Assembly: GCF_014647235.1 (NCBI RefSeq)
Contig: NZ_BMOU01000002.1
Coordinates: 372,417 to 436,416 of the forward strand
Direction: 5' to 3'
DNA: 64,000 nucleotides
Source of the DNA: Haloarcula pellucida
GTDB taxonomy: Archaea > Halobacteriota > Halobacteria > Halobacteriales > Haloarculaceae
Below the pieces are notes generated by a model. The model searched no databases. It saw nothing but the letters and a program-made list of their open reading frames with translations, and was not told the origin of the DNA. Numbering within the stretch: position 1 is the stretch's first letter; the number at the start of each line of letters is the position of its first letter. This document shows, in pieces, positions 25,722 through 33,159 of the stretch. The position numbers and the translations under genes are program-made.

Positions 25722-25746
25722 GTTCAAGACAGTTCAGCGTTGTTCA
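25722..25746 (+). repeat. Three GTTCA direct repeats at exact 10-bp spacing
   Basis: GTTCA begins at 25722, 25732 and 25742, each preceded by T or A. A spacing of exactly one DNA helical turn places the three sites on the same face of the helix, as expected for cooperative binding of a regulator. They lie 13 nt upstream of a TATA-like box (25759-25767) for the plus-strand pilus genes and about 45 nt upstream of the pilA box on the other strand. Confidence 0.55.
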
Positions 25747-25758
25747 GGTTAGTAGCCC

Positions 25759-25767
25759 GTTTATTCC
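25759..25767 (+). promoter_or_regulatory. Putative TATA box for the RecA-like pilus gene
   Basis: The sequence GTTTATTCC is preceded by the GTTCA repeats. A start site around 25788-25792 would give a leader of about 40 nt to the tiny ORF at 25831. Assigned by pattern and position. Confidence 0.45.
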
Positions 25768-25830
25768 CACCCCGCGTCTGTCGTATGGGGGGGTGTAACA
25801 ACGTGCGTGCTGGCGAAAGCCGACACAACG

Positions 25831-25923
25831 ATGGAACAACTCGGTACAGATCCGTCGATTGGTGACAGACTGCGCGCGCGGGCGTACGAGAGCGCGTGCG
25901 ACGACCAGCAGGTGGGACGATGA
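25831..25923 (+). CDS. Tiny ORF (30 aa) overlapping the next start by ATGA
   Basis: MEQLGTDPSIGDRLRARAYE and ten more residues, ending CDDQQVGR. The stop TGA shares ATGA with the start of the RecA-like gene at 25920, so translation would be coupled. It lies downstream of the assigned promoter, so it should be in the transcript. It could be a real small protein or a leader peptide. Conservation was not testable here. Confidence 0.45.
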   Translation: MEQLGTDPSIGDRLRARAYESACDDQQVGR

Positions 25924-26543
25924 CTCGCCTCCTCCGCACGGGCATCGACGTGCTAGACCGGAAACTGAACGGGGGCGTGCCGCCGGGGAGCCTCGCGCTG
26001 CTCTCTGCGGACCCCGCGAGCCAGTCCGAGCAGTTCCTCTACGAGTTGACCACCCCGCGCCGGACAGTCTACGTCACGACGGCACGGTCACAACGGGCTA
26101 TCCGTGTCGCGATGGAGAACGCTGGCGGGACGCTCGATACCACCGACGTGTACGCAATCGGCGAGCGACCGCTGAAAGAGACCTATCAGGTCATCCGCGA
26201 TAGCCCGGCCCAGTCGACCATCGTCGTCGACACCGTCGATATGCTCGAAACGGGGAACACACAGGAGTTCCTCCACTTTCTCAACGACGTCCGCGACGAG
26301 CTATCGGAGAAAGGGAGCTTCGCGGTCATGCACGGCCTCGACGGTCGGCAGGTCCCCGTCCAGCGCGACGTCACCGAGTACCTCGCGGACATCATCTTCG
26401 AACTCTCGACAGAGGTCCGAGGTGAGAGCATCGAGAACCGCCTCATCGTGCCGAAGTTCAGGGGCGGTGCGCCGTTCGACGAGACGGTGAAACTCGAACT
26501 GACACAAGAAGTCGCCATCGACACCAGCCGGGACATCGCCTGA
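25920..26543 (+). CDS. RAD55/KaiC-like protein with degenerate P-loop, pilus-locus linked
   Basis: A 207-residue protein that begins MTRLLRTGIDVLDRKLNGGVPPGSLALLSADPASQSEQFLYEL, as in RAD55/KaiC-family proteins. The Walker A position reads SADPASQSEQ in place of GxxxxGKT/S. A later STIVVDTVDMLET matches the Walker B strand, and the rest keeps the fold (EFLHFLNDVRDELSEKGSFAVMHGL). ATP binding is doubtful. It is the first full gene of the plus-strand pilus operon and divergent from pilA, so a role in pilus regulation or assembly is plausible. The start at 25920 is set by the 4-nt overlap. Confidence 0.7.
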   Translation: MTRLLRTGIDVLDRKLNGGVPPGSLALLSADPASQSEQFLYELTTPRRTVYVTTARSQRAIRVAMENAGGTLDTTDVYAIGERPLKETYQVIRDSPAQSTIVVDTVDMLETGNTQEFLHFLNDVRDELSEKGSFAVMHGLDGRQVPVQRDVTEYLADIIFELSTEVRGESIENRLIVPKFRGGAPFDETVKLELTQEVAIDTSRDIA

Positions 26544-26796
26544 CGACCGGTCGGTTCCCGTGTTACAGAGACCGGTTACTGCCAGAGCGCCGTGCGCGTT
26601 CCGCGACGGTGTATATGATAGCTGACAATCGATAGTCGCGCTGTTCGACGCCGAGATAACGCAGTGCCTTCCACTGCCGATACACATTCTCACCTCGAAT
26701 GCCGGTGTAGACGCCCGCTAACCCCACACGAGATCGCATCGAACACGCCGTCGCTCCCGGCAGTCACGGCGGTATACACTTTCTACTTTCAGGTAA

Positions 26797-26830
26797 ACCA
26801 CACATTACCAACAGGGAGTAGGTGTGTGGT
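26797..26830. promoter_or_regulatory. Inverted repeat upstream of the pilB promoter
   Basis: ACCACACA at 26797-26804 and its reverse complement TGTGTGGT at 26823-26830 are 8 bp each. The centre is about 65 bp upstream of the TATA-like box, a normal place for an archaeal activator or repressor site. Assigned by symmetry only. Confidence 0.35.
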
Positions 26831-26873
26831 GATACCCAGCCACACGCGCTTCGGCGTCGCCGTGTCAGGCACC

Positions 26874-26883
26874 GGTTTATCGG
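26874..26883 (+). promoter_or_regulatory. TATA-like box for pilB operon
   Basis: GGTTTATCGG lies 38-47 nt before the ATG of the tiny ORF at 26921. A start about 25 nt downstream gives a short leader of roughly 15 nt, so the tiny ORF would be inside the transcript and close to its 5' end. Confidence 0.45.
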
Positions 26884-26920
26884 TGGCCGGCACCGCCGGG
26901 GGCCGTGTGTTGGGACCACA

Positions 26921-26980
26921 ATGAGTGAACACAGCTATCCGAACGGTGGGGACTCGCAACGGCGAGGTGATGGGCCGTGA
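26921..26980 (+). CDS. Tiny ORF (19 aa) overlapping the pilB start by GTGA
   Basis: ATG at 26921 gives MSEHSYPNGGDSQRRGDGP and a TGA that overlaps the pilB GTG start (GTGA). It is the second tiny leader in this locus with the same 4-nt coupled layout. It lies just after the predicted transcription start, so pilB translation may depend on ribosomes that finish it. It may not encode a stable protein. Confidence 0.4.
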   Translation: MSEHSYPNGGDSQRRGDGP

Positions 26981-29595
26981 CGTCCGAGTCCGGACCGTCC
27001 ACAGACGACGACCAGCAGGACCGCCCGGTCGCGGTCGGCACGTACACCTGGGACGACCTGCTGGCCGAGATGGGGTACAGCGCGGACATCGAGCGGACCG
27101 TCGAGACGGACCACTCCGACACCGACGGTAGCGGTGTCCTCGGGACCTTCGGCAAGACGGAGACGGCGGAGACGCCCGTCCGGACGCGAGACTGGAGCGC
27201 GACCGAGTTCTCGCCGGCGGACTTTCTCGGGTGTCACCCCGACGAGTTCCCGGCACGCGTCGGTCACGCGAAGGGGAACGCCCGACTGCTCTACGAGCGG
27301 TACGCCGAGTGGATTGGGGCCACGCCGGTCACGAAGGACGCGTACACGTGGGAACACTTCAAGTGGGAGCACTACTACGACGAGGACGGCCACCCGCCCG
27401 AAGACGGCGACGGGAACACCGAGCCGTTCGACCCGGCGTCGTTCCTCGGGTTCCCGCCAGCGGAGATCGAAGACCGGCTCACCCGCGCCAGCGACTTCGC
27501 CGAGGTGCTCGACGAGATCGTCGACCGGCGAACGGTCAACGTCAACCCCGAAATCGACGAGGACGCGTTCTTCTCGACCCACGACGGTCTGACGACGCTC
27601 GCCAACCGCTACGACCTGGAGAAGACGGTGTCGATGGACAAGAAGCGCCACTTCGTCGAGATGGAGCGCTACTGGGTGAACAAGCCCTACGCGTTCGTCG
27701 TCGTCTTCCACTCCATCAAGGAGAACGAGAAGAAGTACTGCGTCGTCGAGCCGTACATGAACGACATCGAGGCGCGGGTCAAGGAGTACCTGACCGGCCG
27801 CCTCAGGACGGCGGTGAAGTACTCCGACGAGGACGCGCTCATCGACGGGAACGAGGCCGACAGGGTCGAGGTCATCCAGTCGGAGACGCTCCGGCTCTTA
27901 GACCAGTACGACCTCCGCGAGGGCGTCACTGGCGACAGCGTCGTCGGACAGTTCAAGGACCTGTTCGGTATCGACGAGGCCGAAGAGCGCCCCGACCGGG
28001 AGCTACAGGGGCTCTCGGCGCGGCCGGAACCGGCGGTCATCGAAGAGGACGCCGGGACGCTGACGGAAGCACAGGTCGAACGGCTCCTGTACGAACTCGA
28101 ACGGGACTTTCTGGGCTACGAGCGCATCGACGCCATCAAACACGACATCAACGTCGAGGACGTCTCGTGTGACGGCTACGACTCGCCGGTCTTCGTCTAC
28201 CACACGGAGTACGAGAACGTCATCACGAACGTCACGCACGACGAGACGGGACTGGACAACTTCGTCGTCAAACTCGCCCAGCGCTCGGGGAAAGGCATCT
28301 CGAAGCGACGACCGCAGGTCGACGCGACGCTGCCGGACGGCTCTCGCGCCCAGTTGACGCTGGGTCGGGAAGTCTCGGACCACGGGACGAACTACACGAT
28401 TCGGCAGTTCAAGGACGTCCCCTTCACGCCTATCGACCTCATCAACTGGAACACGTTCTCGCTGGAGGAGATGGCGTTTCTCTGGCTGGCCATCGAGAAC
28501 AACCGGAGCCTCATCTTCGCTGGCGGAACGGCCTCCGGGAAGACCACGAGTCTGAACGCCGTCTCGCTGTTCATCCCCTCGAACTCGAAAATCGTCTCCA
28601 TCGAGGACACCCGTGAAGTCGAGTTGCCCCAGCGCAACTGGGTCGCGAGCGTCACCCGCCCCTCCTTCGGCGAGGACGACGTCGGCGACGTCGACGAGTT
28701 CGACCTGCTGGAAGCGGCGCTCCGCCAGCGGCCGGAGTTCATCGTCATGGGCGAGGTCCGCGGCGAGGAGGGACGGACCCTCTTCCAGATCATGTCGACG
28801 GGGCACACGACGCTGACGACGTTCCACGCCGACTCCGTCGGCGAGGTGTTGAAACGGTTCACGACCGACCCGATCAACGTCTCGAAGACGATGTTCACCG
28901 GGCTGGACCTCGTCTCGATCCAGACCCAGACCCGCGTGCAGGGCCGGAAGGTCCGGCGGAACAAGACGATAACCGAGGTCAACCACTACGACGCCGAGAA
29001 CGACGAGATAAACATCCGCGACATCTTCGAGTGGCAACCCGAGAGCGACGAGTTCCTGCAACTCGGTCGGTCGAACACTCTACAGGAGATACAGTTCGAC
29101 CGGGGCTGGGACCGCGACCGTCTCGAAGAAGAACTGTTCAAGCGCAAAGTCGTACTGGCCTATCTCGTCGAAAACGACCGCAACGACTACGCCGAGGTCG
29201 CGGCGACGCTGCAGGCGTTCATCAACGACCCCGAGTCGATTCTCGCGCTGCTGGCCCGCGGGGAACTCGGAGAGAGCCTCGCTGACCTCCGTGAGATGGA
29301 GAGCGTCGAGATCGACATCGACCCGGAGAAGGAGGCAGTCGTCCCGCGACCCGACCCCGACCCGGAGACGAGACAGGTTGCGAAAGAGATTCTCGACACC
29401 GCCGACGGGACGCTCTTCGAGGAGTACCGCGACCGCGACGCGTTCTCGCTGATGGACGCGCTCCCGGAGCACGCGCGGGCGAAGGGCGCCGAGATACGGA
29501 GCGGATTGGCGGCCGACGGGATGGGGACGGCCCCGCTGGCCGACCCCGTGGTCGTGGAACAGGGCGACGAACAGACCGACGACGACACGGAGTGA
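26977..29595 (+). CDS. pilB: Type IV pilus assembly ATPase (PilB/GspE family, archaeal)
   Basis: An 872-residue secretion ATPase. A long acidic N-terminal region (about 1-350) precedes the N2/CTD ATPase core. Walker A is GGTASGKTT (about 515-523), followed by IEDTREVELPQRNW (Asp box), Walker B RPEFIVMGEVRGEEG (about 585-600) and the His box TGHTTLTTFHAD. This core powers pilin assembly with the PilC platform encoded two genes downstream. The start is GTG at 26977, overlapping the tiny leader stop. The C-terminal 250 residues are an acidic extension (EIDIDPEKEAVVPRPDPDPETRQV...) common in haloarchaeal PilB proteins. Confidence 0.93.
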   Translation: MTSESGPSTDDDQQDRPVAVGTYTWDDLLAEMGYSADIERTVETDHSDTDGSGVLGTFGKTETAETPVRTRDWSATEFSPADFLGCHPDEFPARVGHAKGNARLLYERYAEWIGATPVTKDAYTWEHFKWEHYYDEDGHPPEDGDGNTEPFDPASFLGFPPAEIEDRLTRASDFAEVLDEIVDRRTVNVNPEIDEDAFFSTHDGLTTLANRYDLEKTVSMDKKRHFVEMERYWVNKPYAFVVVFHSIKENEKKYCVVEPYMNDIEARVKEYLTGRLRTAVKYSDEDALIDGNEADRVEVIQSETLRLLDQYDLREGVTGDSVVGQFKDLFGIDEAEERPDRELQGLSARPEPAVIEEDAGTLTEAQVERLLYELERDFLGYERIDAIKHDINVEDVSCDGYDSPVFVYHTEYENVITNVTHDETGLDNFVVKLAQRSGKGISKRRPQVDATLPDGSRAQLTLGREVSDHGTNYTIRQFKDVPFTPIDLINWNTFSLEEMAFLWLAIENNRSLIFAGGTASGKTTSLNAVSLFIPSNSKIVSIEDTREVELPQRNWVASVTRPSFGEDDVGDVDEFDLLEAALRQRPEFIVMGEVRGEEGRTLFQIMSTGHTTLTTFHADSVGEVLKRFTTDPINVSKTMFTGLDLVSIQTQTRVQGRKVRRNKTITEVNHYDAENDEINIRDIFEWQPESDEFLQLGRSNTLQEIQFDRGWDRDRLEEELFKRKVVLAYLVENDRNDYAEVAATLQAFINDPESILALLARGELGESLADLREMESVEIDIDPEKEAVVPRPDPDPETRQVAKEILDTADGTLFEEYRDRDAFSLMDALPEHARAKGAEIRSGLAADGMGTAPLADPVVVEQGDEQTDDDTE

Positions 29596-29601
29596 GACAC
29601 C

Positions 29602-30003
29602 ATGGAATACGTTTACGCAGCACTCATCCTGCACGAGACCGGCGCGGAGATCAACGAATCGAACCTGACTGCAGTCCTCGAATCGGCGGAGGCAGACGCC
29701 ACCACGTCACGAATCAAGGCCGTCGTCGCCGCACTCGAAGACGTCGACCTCGCCGCGACGAAAGCCAAGACGATGGCGACGGGCGGGGCCGCCCCCGCGG
29801 TGCCCGAGGCGGACGACGATGCGGATATCGAACCCGAGGCGGTGCCGGACGACGAGGAGACGGCCGACTCCGGTTCGCTCGATACGCTGTTCGAGGACTC
29901 GGACGAGGGCGACGGAACGGACGACGTCGGGGCCGCGTCGGACGGCGAGCAATCGCCCGACGCCGGCGAGGACGCGGCGTCCGACGACGAGACGGGGGCA
30001 TAG
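29602..30003 (+). CDS. Ribosomal stalk protein P1 (aL12)-like paralogue inside pilus operon
   Basis: A 133-residue acidic protein. Its first 50 residues ([20 protein letters not shown]...[12 protein letters not shown]...[15 protein letters not shown]) match the N-terminal dimerisation domain of archaeal P1/aL12 almost motif for motif: [14 protein letters not shown]-x-N-L-T-x-V-L, then K-A-x-V-A-A-L-E-D-V-D. Next comes an Ala/Pro hinge and an Asp/Glu-rich region. The P1-like element [12 protein letters not shown] is followed by another 40 acidic residues, so the hydrophobic LF motif is internal, whereas true P1 ends there. No ribosomal genes are nearby. It lies 6 nt after pilB and directly abuts pilC, which suggests a pilus-linked role. 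Confidence 0.8.
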   Translation: MEYVYAALILHETGAEINESNLTAVLESAEADATTSRIKAVVAALEDVDLAATKAKTMATGGAAPAVPEADDDADIEPEAVPDDEETADSGSLDTLFEDSDEGDGTDDVGAASDGEQSPDAGEDAASDDETGA

Positions 30004-32037
30004 ATGAGTACCGAGACCGGTGACCAGCCGACGGTCCGCACGTTCGAGGGGAGCGCGGACAGGCTCGGGAACGCGTTCTATCCGGTCTACGACTACGTGT
30101 TCGAGGACGACGACCCCTTCGTCACCGCCGTCGAGCGGAAACTCGCCGAGGCTCGGATGCCCGCGACCGTCGAGATGTACCTCTCGCGGGCCGTCGGTGT
30201 CGGTCTCGTCACGGGTGTCGTCCTCTGGTTCGTCGGCATCTTCCTCGGGTACCTGCTCGCCACCGTCGGCGTCCTCTCGGGCCCGTTACTGGGCGTCCCG
30301 CTCCCGGAGAACGGCGTCCTCGTCACGCTCGTCCGGACGCTTCGCGTCCCGTTTCTCGTGGTCGTCCTCGGGTTCGTCCTCGGTGGCCTCGGGTTCGCGC
30401 TCGGCTTCGGGAGCGTCCTCGCGATTCCGTACTCGCGTGCGAGCGCCCGTCGTCGGGAGATCAACATGCTCCTCTCGGACTCGGTGTCGTTCATGTACGC
30501 CCTCTCTATCGGCGGCCTCAACCAACTCGAACTACTGGAAGCGATGGCGAAGGCCGAAGACACCTACGGCGAGGTGTCCCAGGAGTTCCAGGCCATCGTC
30601 AGGGAGACGAACTCGCTCGACACCGACTACCGGACGGCGATTCGCCATCAGCTAGAACAGACGCCGAGCGACGAACTCCGGGAGTTCCTCGTCGACATGC
30701 TCGCGGTCATCAACAGCGGCGGCGACATGACCGGGTTCCTCGACGACAAGAAGCACAAGTACATGCGGGCGGCCAAACAGGAGCAAGAGCAGACGCTCGA
30801 CGTCCTCGAACTGCTCGGGGAGATGTACATCACGCTCTCGCTGTTTCCGCTGCTGCTCGTCATCATCCTCGTCATCATGAACATGCTCGGGAACGCCTCG
30901 CAGATGATGCTCTACGTCACCGTCTACGGGCTGATTCCGCTCATCGCTGCCGCCTTCCTCGTCCTCGTCACGACGGTCAAGCAGGACGAGTTCGGCGACG
31001 GAATCATCCGACCGCGCGAGCAGAGTGCGTGGCTCGAAACGCAGAGCAAGCGCGGGCTCCGTGACCTCGGGTTCATCACCGCCTTCAGCGGCACCTACCA
31101 CATCTTCGACCGCATCGAGCGCAAGAAGGGGCTCCAGGAGACGGTCGACCTGTTGCGGAACCCGCACCTGTTCTTCCGGGACAACCCGCTCTACACGCTC
31201 GCGCTCTCCGTGCCGGCCTCGATTTCGCTCGTCGTCGCGGCGGCCCTGTCGGGGGCCGTCCCGCTCTCGTGGGACGGCGTCGTCGCACAACCGGTGTGGG
31301 CGACGTTCGTCTACTGCTACGTGCCGCTGTTCCTCGTGGTGACGCCGCTGGCGGTGTTCCACGAGTGGGACCGCCGCTCCCGTCGTGCGCTGCTCGGGAA
31401 CCTCTCGGACACCCTCCTGAAACTCTCGACGGTCAACGACACCGGAGCGACGACGCTCGAATCCATCAGGACCGTCTCGGAGACGTCCTCGGACAAACTC
31501 GCCGACGAGTTCAGAATCCTCTACCGGAAGGTCAACTACGGGATGAGCCTCAAAGAGTCGCTCATCGAGTTCAACAACAAGTACCAGATTCCGCGACTCG
31601 CGCGGACGGTGAAGCTCATCACGAAGGCACAGGAGGCCTCGAGCCACATCTCCGAGGTGCTGTCGACGGCCGCGAAGGCGAGCGAGGTGCAGGACGATCT
31701 GGCGCGAGAACGCCGGTCCCGGACGCTGATGCAGGTCGCCATCGTCCTGATGACGTACGTCACCCTGCTGGGCGTGATGGCGCTGCTGAAAGTGCAGTTC
31801 ATCGACGTCATGGCGGATTTCAGCACCGGACAGGCCAGCGGGGCCGGCGCGGGGATGGCTTTCGGCGGCGTCGATGCCGACCTGCTCTCGCTCATGTTCT
31901 TCCACGCCGTGACGATACAGGCCATCTCGGCGGGGCTCATCGCGGGCTACCTGCGGGACGCGAGCCTCCGCGCTGGCGCGAAGTTCATCGTAGTCCTCCT
32001 GACGATTTCGCTCGTCGTCTGGATGGTGGTGGGGTGA
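30004..32037 (+). CDS. pilC: Type IV pilus assembly membrane protein (PilC/TadC-like, double T2SSF)
   Basis: A 677-residue platform protein with two type II secretion F domains. The first half has helices near 55-80, 100-130, 270-300 and 310-330 around a cytosolic region (LLSDSVSFMYALSIGGLNQLELLEAMAKAEDTYGEVSQEFQ). The second half repeats it (LLGNLSDTLLKLSTVNDTGATTLESIRTVSETSSDKLADEF) with further helices, ending at VVWMVVG. This duplication is typical of archaeal PilC/ArlJ-related proteins. PilC anchors the pilus and couples to PilB. It starts at ATG 30004, directly after the P1-like stop. Confidence 0.92.
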   Translation: MSTETGDQPTVRTFEGSADRLGNAFYPVYDYVFEDDDPFVTAVERKLAEARMPATVEMYLSRAVGVGLVTGVVLWFVGIFLGYLLATVGVLSGPLLGVPLPENGVLVTLVRTLRVPFLVVVLGFVLGGLGFALGFGSVLAIPYSRASARRREINMLLSDSVSFMYALSIGGLNQLELLEAMAKAEDTYGEVSQEFQAIVRETNSLDTDYRTAIRHQLEQTPSDELREFLVDMLAVINSGGDMTGFLDDKKHKYMRAAKQEQEQTLDVLELLGEMYITLSLFPLLLVIILVIMNMLGNASQMMLYVTVYGLIPLIAAAFLVLVTTVKQDEFGDGIIRPREQSAWLETQSKRGLRDLGFITAFSGTYHIFDRIERKKGLQETVDLLRNPHLFFRDNPLYTLALSVPASISLVVAAALSGAVPLSWDGVVAQPVWATFVYCYVPLFLVVTPLAVFHEWDRRSRRALLGNLSDTLLKLSTVNDTGATTLESIRTVSETSSDKLADEFRILYRKVNYGMSLKESLIEFNNKYQIPRLARTVKLITKAQEASSHISEVLSTAAKASEVQDDLARERRSRTLMQVAIVLMTYVTLLGVMALLKVQFIDVMADFSTGQASGAGAGMAFGGVDADLLSLMFFHAVTIQAISAGLIAGYLRDASLRAGAKFIVVLLTISLVVWMVVG

Positions 32038-32038
32038 G

Positions 32039-32563
32039 ATGGTGCCAACGTCGACGCGGGGGCAGATGCCCATCGACTTCCTGACGGGGATGGCGGTGTT
32101 CTTCGTCGTCGTCGGGTTCGTCCTCCTGTTCGTCCCGGACCTGCTCACGCCGACAGCGGGCGGACAGGAGACAGCACTGGTCGCCGACAGGGTCGGGACC
32201 CAACTCGTCGAGTTCCACCTCGGGGACCCCGGGACGACGACGCTCTCGACCTGTGCCCTCTGGTTCTTCAACCAGAGCGGCGCGAACCCGTGTGCCACCT
32301 TCGATACGAGCGCGACACTCACCGACCAGGTCGGTATCGACGATAGCTACGGCATGAACGTGACGCTCCGACGGGACGTCGGCGGTGACTCGGCGCGTGA
32401 GATACTGTGTGCCGACAGCGGGAGCGTCGTCCCGTGTTCGAGCGGCGGGTCGCAGTTGGCAGTCGGGCCGCCGCCCTCCGCCAGCGACGCGTCGGTCGCC
32501 ACGGCACGGCGGCACGTCTCACTCGACGACACGGACGCGGTGTTACAGGTGGAGGTGTGGTGA
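32039..32563 (+). CDS. Pilin-like minor protein A
   Basis: A 174-residue protein. The N-terminus TRGQMPIDFLTGMAVFFVVVGFVLLFVPDLL has a G-Q-x-P-I-D/E before a hydrophobic helix, as in archaeal class III signals. The rest is a short extracellular beta domain with four Cys (about 77, 87, 123 and 130) that could form disulfides. It starts 1 nt after pilC (TGA then ATG) and is the first of five consecutive pilin-like genes, which probably form a minor-pilin or tip complex. I did not assign a named family. Confidence 0.75.
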   Translation: MVPTSTRGQMPIDFLTGMAVFFVVVGFVLLFVPDLLTPTAGGQETALVADRVGTQLVEFHLGDPGTTTLSTCALWFFNQSGANPCATFDTSATLTDQVGIDDSYGMNVTLRRDVGGDSAREILCADSGSVVPCSSGGSQLAVGPPPSASDASVATARRHVSLDDTDAVLQVEVW

Positions 32564-32565
32564 CG

Positions 32566-33159
32566 ATGTCGACCCGCGCGCAGGCGTACACGCTCGAAGC
32601 GTTCGTCGCCGCATTGCTCCTCCTCGGTGCCGTCGTCTTCGCGCTTCAGGCGACGGCCGTGACGCCACAGACTGCGAGTACGGCGAGCGAGGCCCAGCAG
32701 CGCCAACTCGAACGCGTCGGGAGCGGCGTGTTGGACGCCGCCGCCGCGGACGGGTCGCTCCGCCGGACGGTGCTGTACTGGAACAACTCGACCGGGACGT
32801 TCCACGGCCTCGAACCGTACGAGTCGGCCTACAGCAACGGCACGCTACCGACCGACGTCGGGGACCGACTCGACCGGAGCGTCGGCGCCGACGGCGTGGC
32901 CTACAACGTCAACGTCCAGTATCGAGACGTTTCGGGCGCGACTACCACGAAACCGGTCGTCGACAGCGGGACCCCGAGCGACGACGCCGTCAGGGTCGCC
33001 GCGTTGCTCACGCTGTACGACGACGACGTGCTGTATACGGCTTCGGAGGCGCCGACAGAGCACACGCTGGCGAACGCGTCCTTCTACGCACCCGACAGCG
33101 CTCCCGACAGCGGCGTCTACAACGTGGTTCGGGTGGAGGTGGTGCTGTGGTCGACCTGA
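32566..33159 (+). CDS. Pilin-like minor protein B
   Basis: A 197-residue protein that begins MSTRAQAYTLEAFVAALLLLGAVVFALQATAV. A-Q-A-Y-T-L-E before a hydrophobic helix is another class III signal variant with the usual Glu at position five of the mature helix. The rest contains repeated N-x-S/T sequons (WNNSTGTF, YSNGTLP, LANASFY) for glycosylation, as on surface proteins. The ATG at 32566 is used; a GTG at 32560 would overlap the previous stop by 4 nt (GTGA) and is equally possible. Unnamed family. Confidence 0.75.
   Translation: MSTRAQAYTLEAFVAALLLLGAVVFALQATAVTPQTASTASEAQQRQLERVGSGVLDAAAADGSLRRTVLYWNNSTGTFHGLEPYESAYSNGTLPTDVGDRLDRSVGADGVAYNVNVQYRDVSGATTTKPVVDSGTPSDDAVRVAALLTLYDDDVLYTASEAPTEHTLANASFYAPDSAPDSGVYNVVRVEVVLWST

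Larger units (their letters stand above)
26544..26920. other. Non-coding gap between the RecA-like gene and pilB
   Basis: A 377-nt gap. No ORF here has natural protein composition. Features seen: TGTATATGAT near 26612, an inverted repeat ACCACACA...TGTGTGGT (26797-26804 and 26823-26830) with an 18-nt spacer, and the pilB TATA-like box near 26874-26883. A separate promoter for pilB is therefore likely rather than simple read-through from the RecA-like gene. Confidence 0.5.

Noticed and set aside
26664-26924. Plus-strand ORF of 86 codons before pilB
   Set aside because: Composition is mixed with no repeated motif, and the TATA-like box and inverted repeat lie within it. Most likely non-coding.
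30652-32322. Minus-strand frame of 556 codons antisense to pilC
   Set aside because: It is antisense to the pilC and pilin-like genes, with Arg/Glu-rich shadow composition and no domain.
32385-33146. N-terminal extension of the pilin-like C frame
   Set aside because: This frame is Arg-rich and overlaps two other pilin-like genes with good signals. The GTG at 33147 is a far better start.
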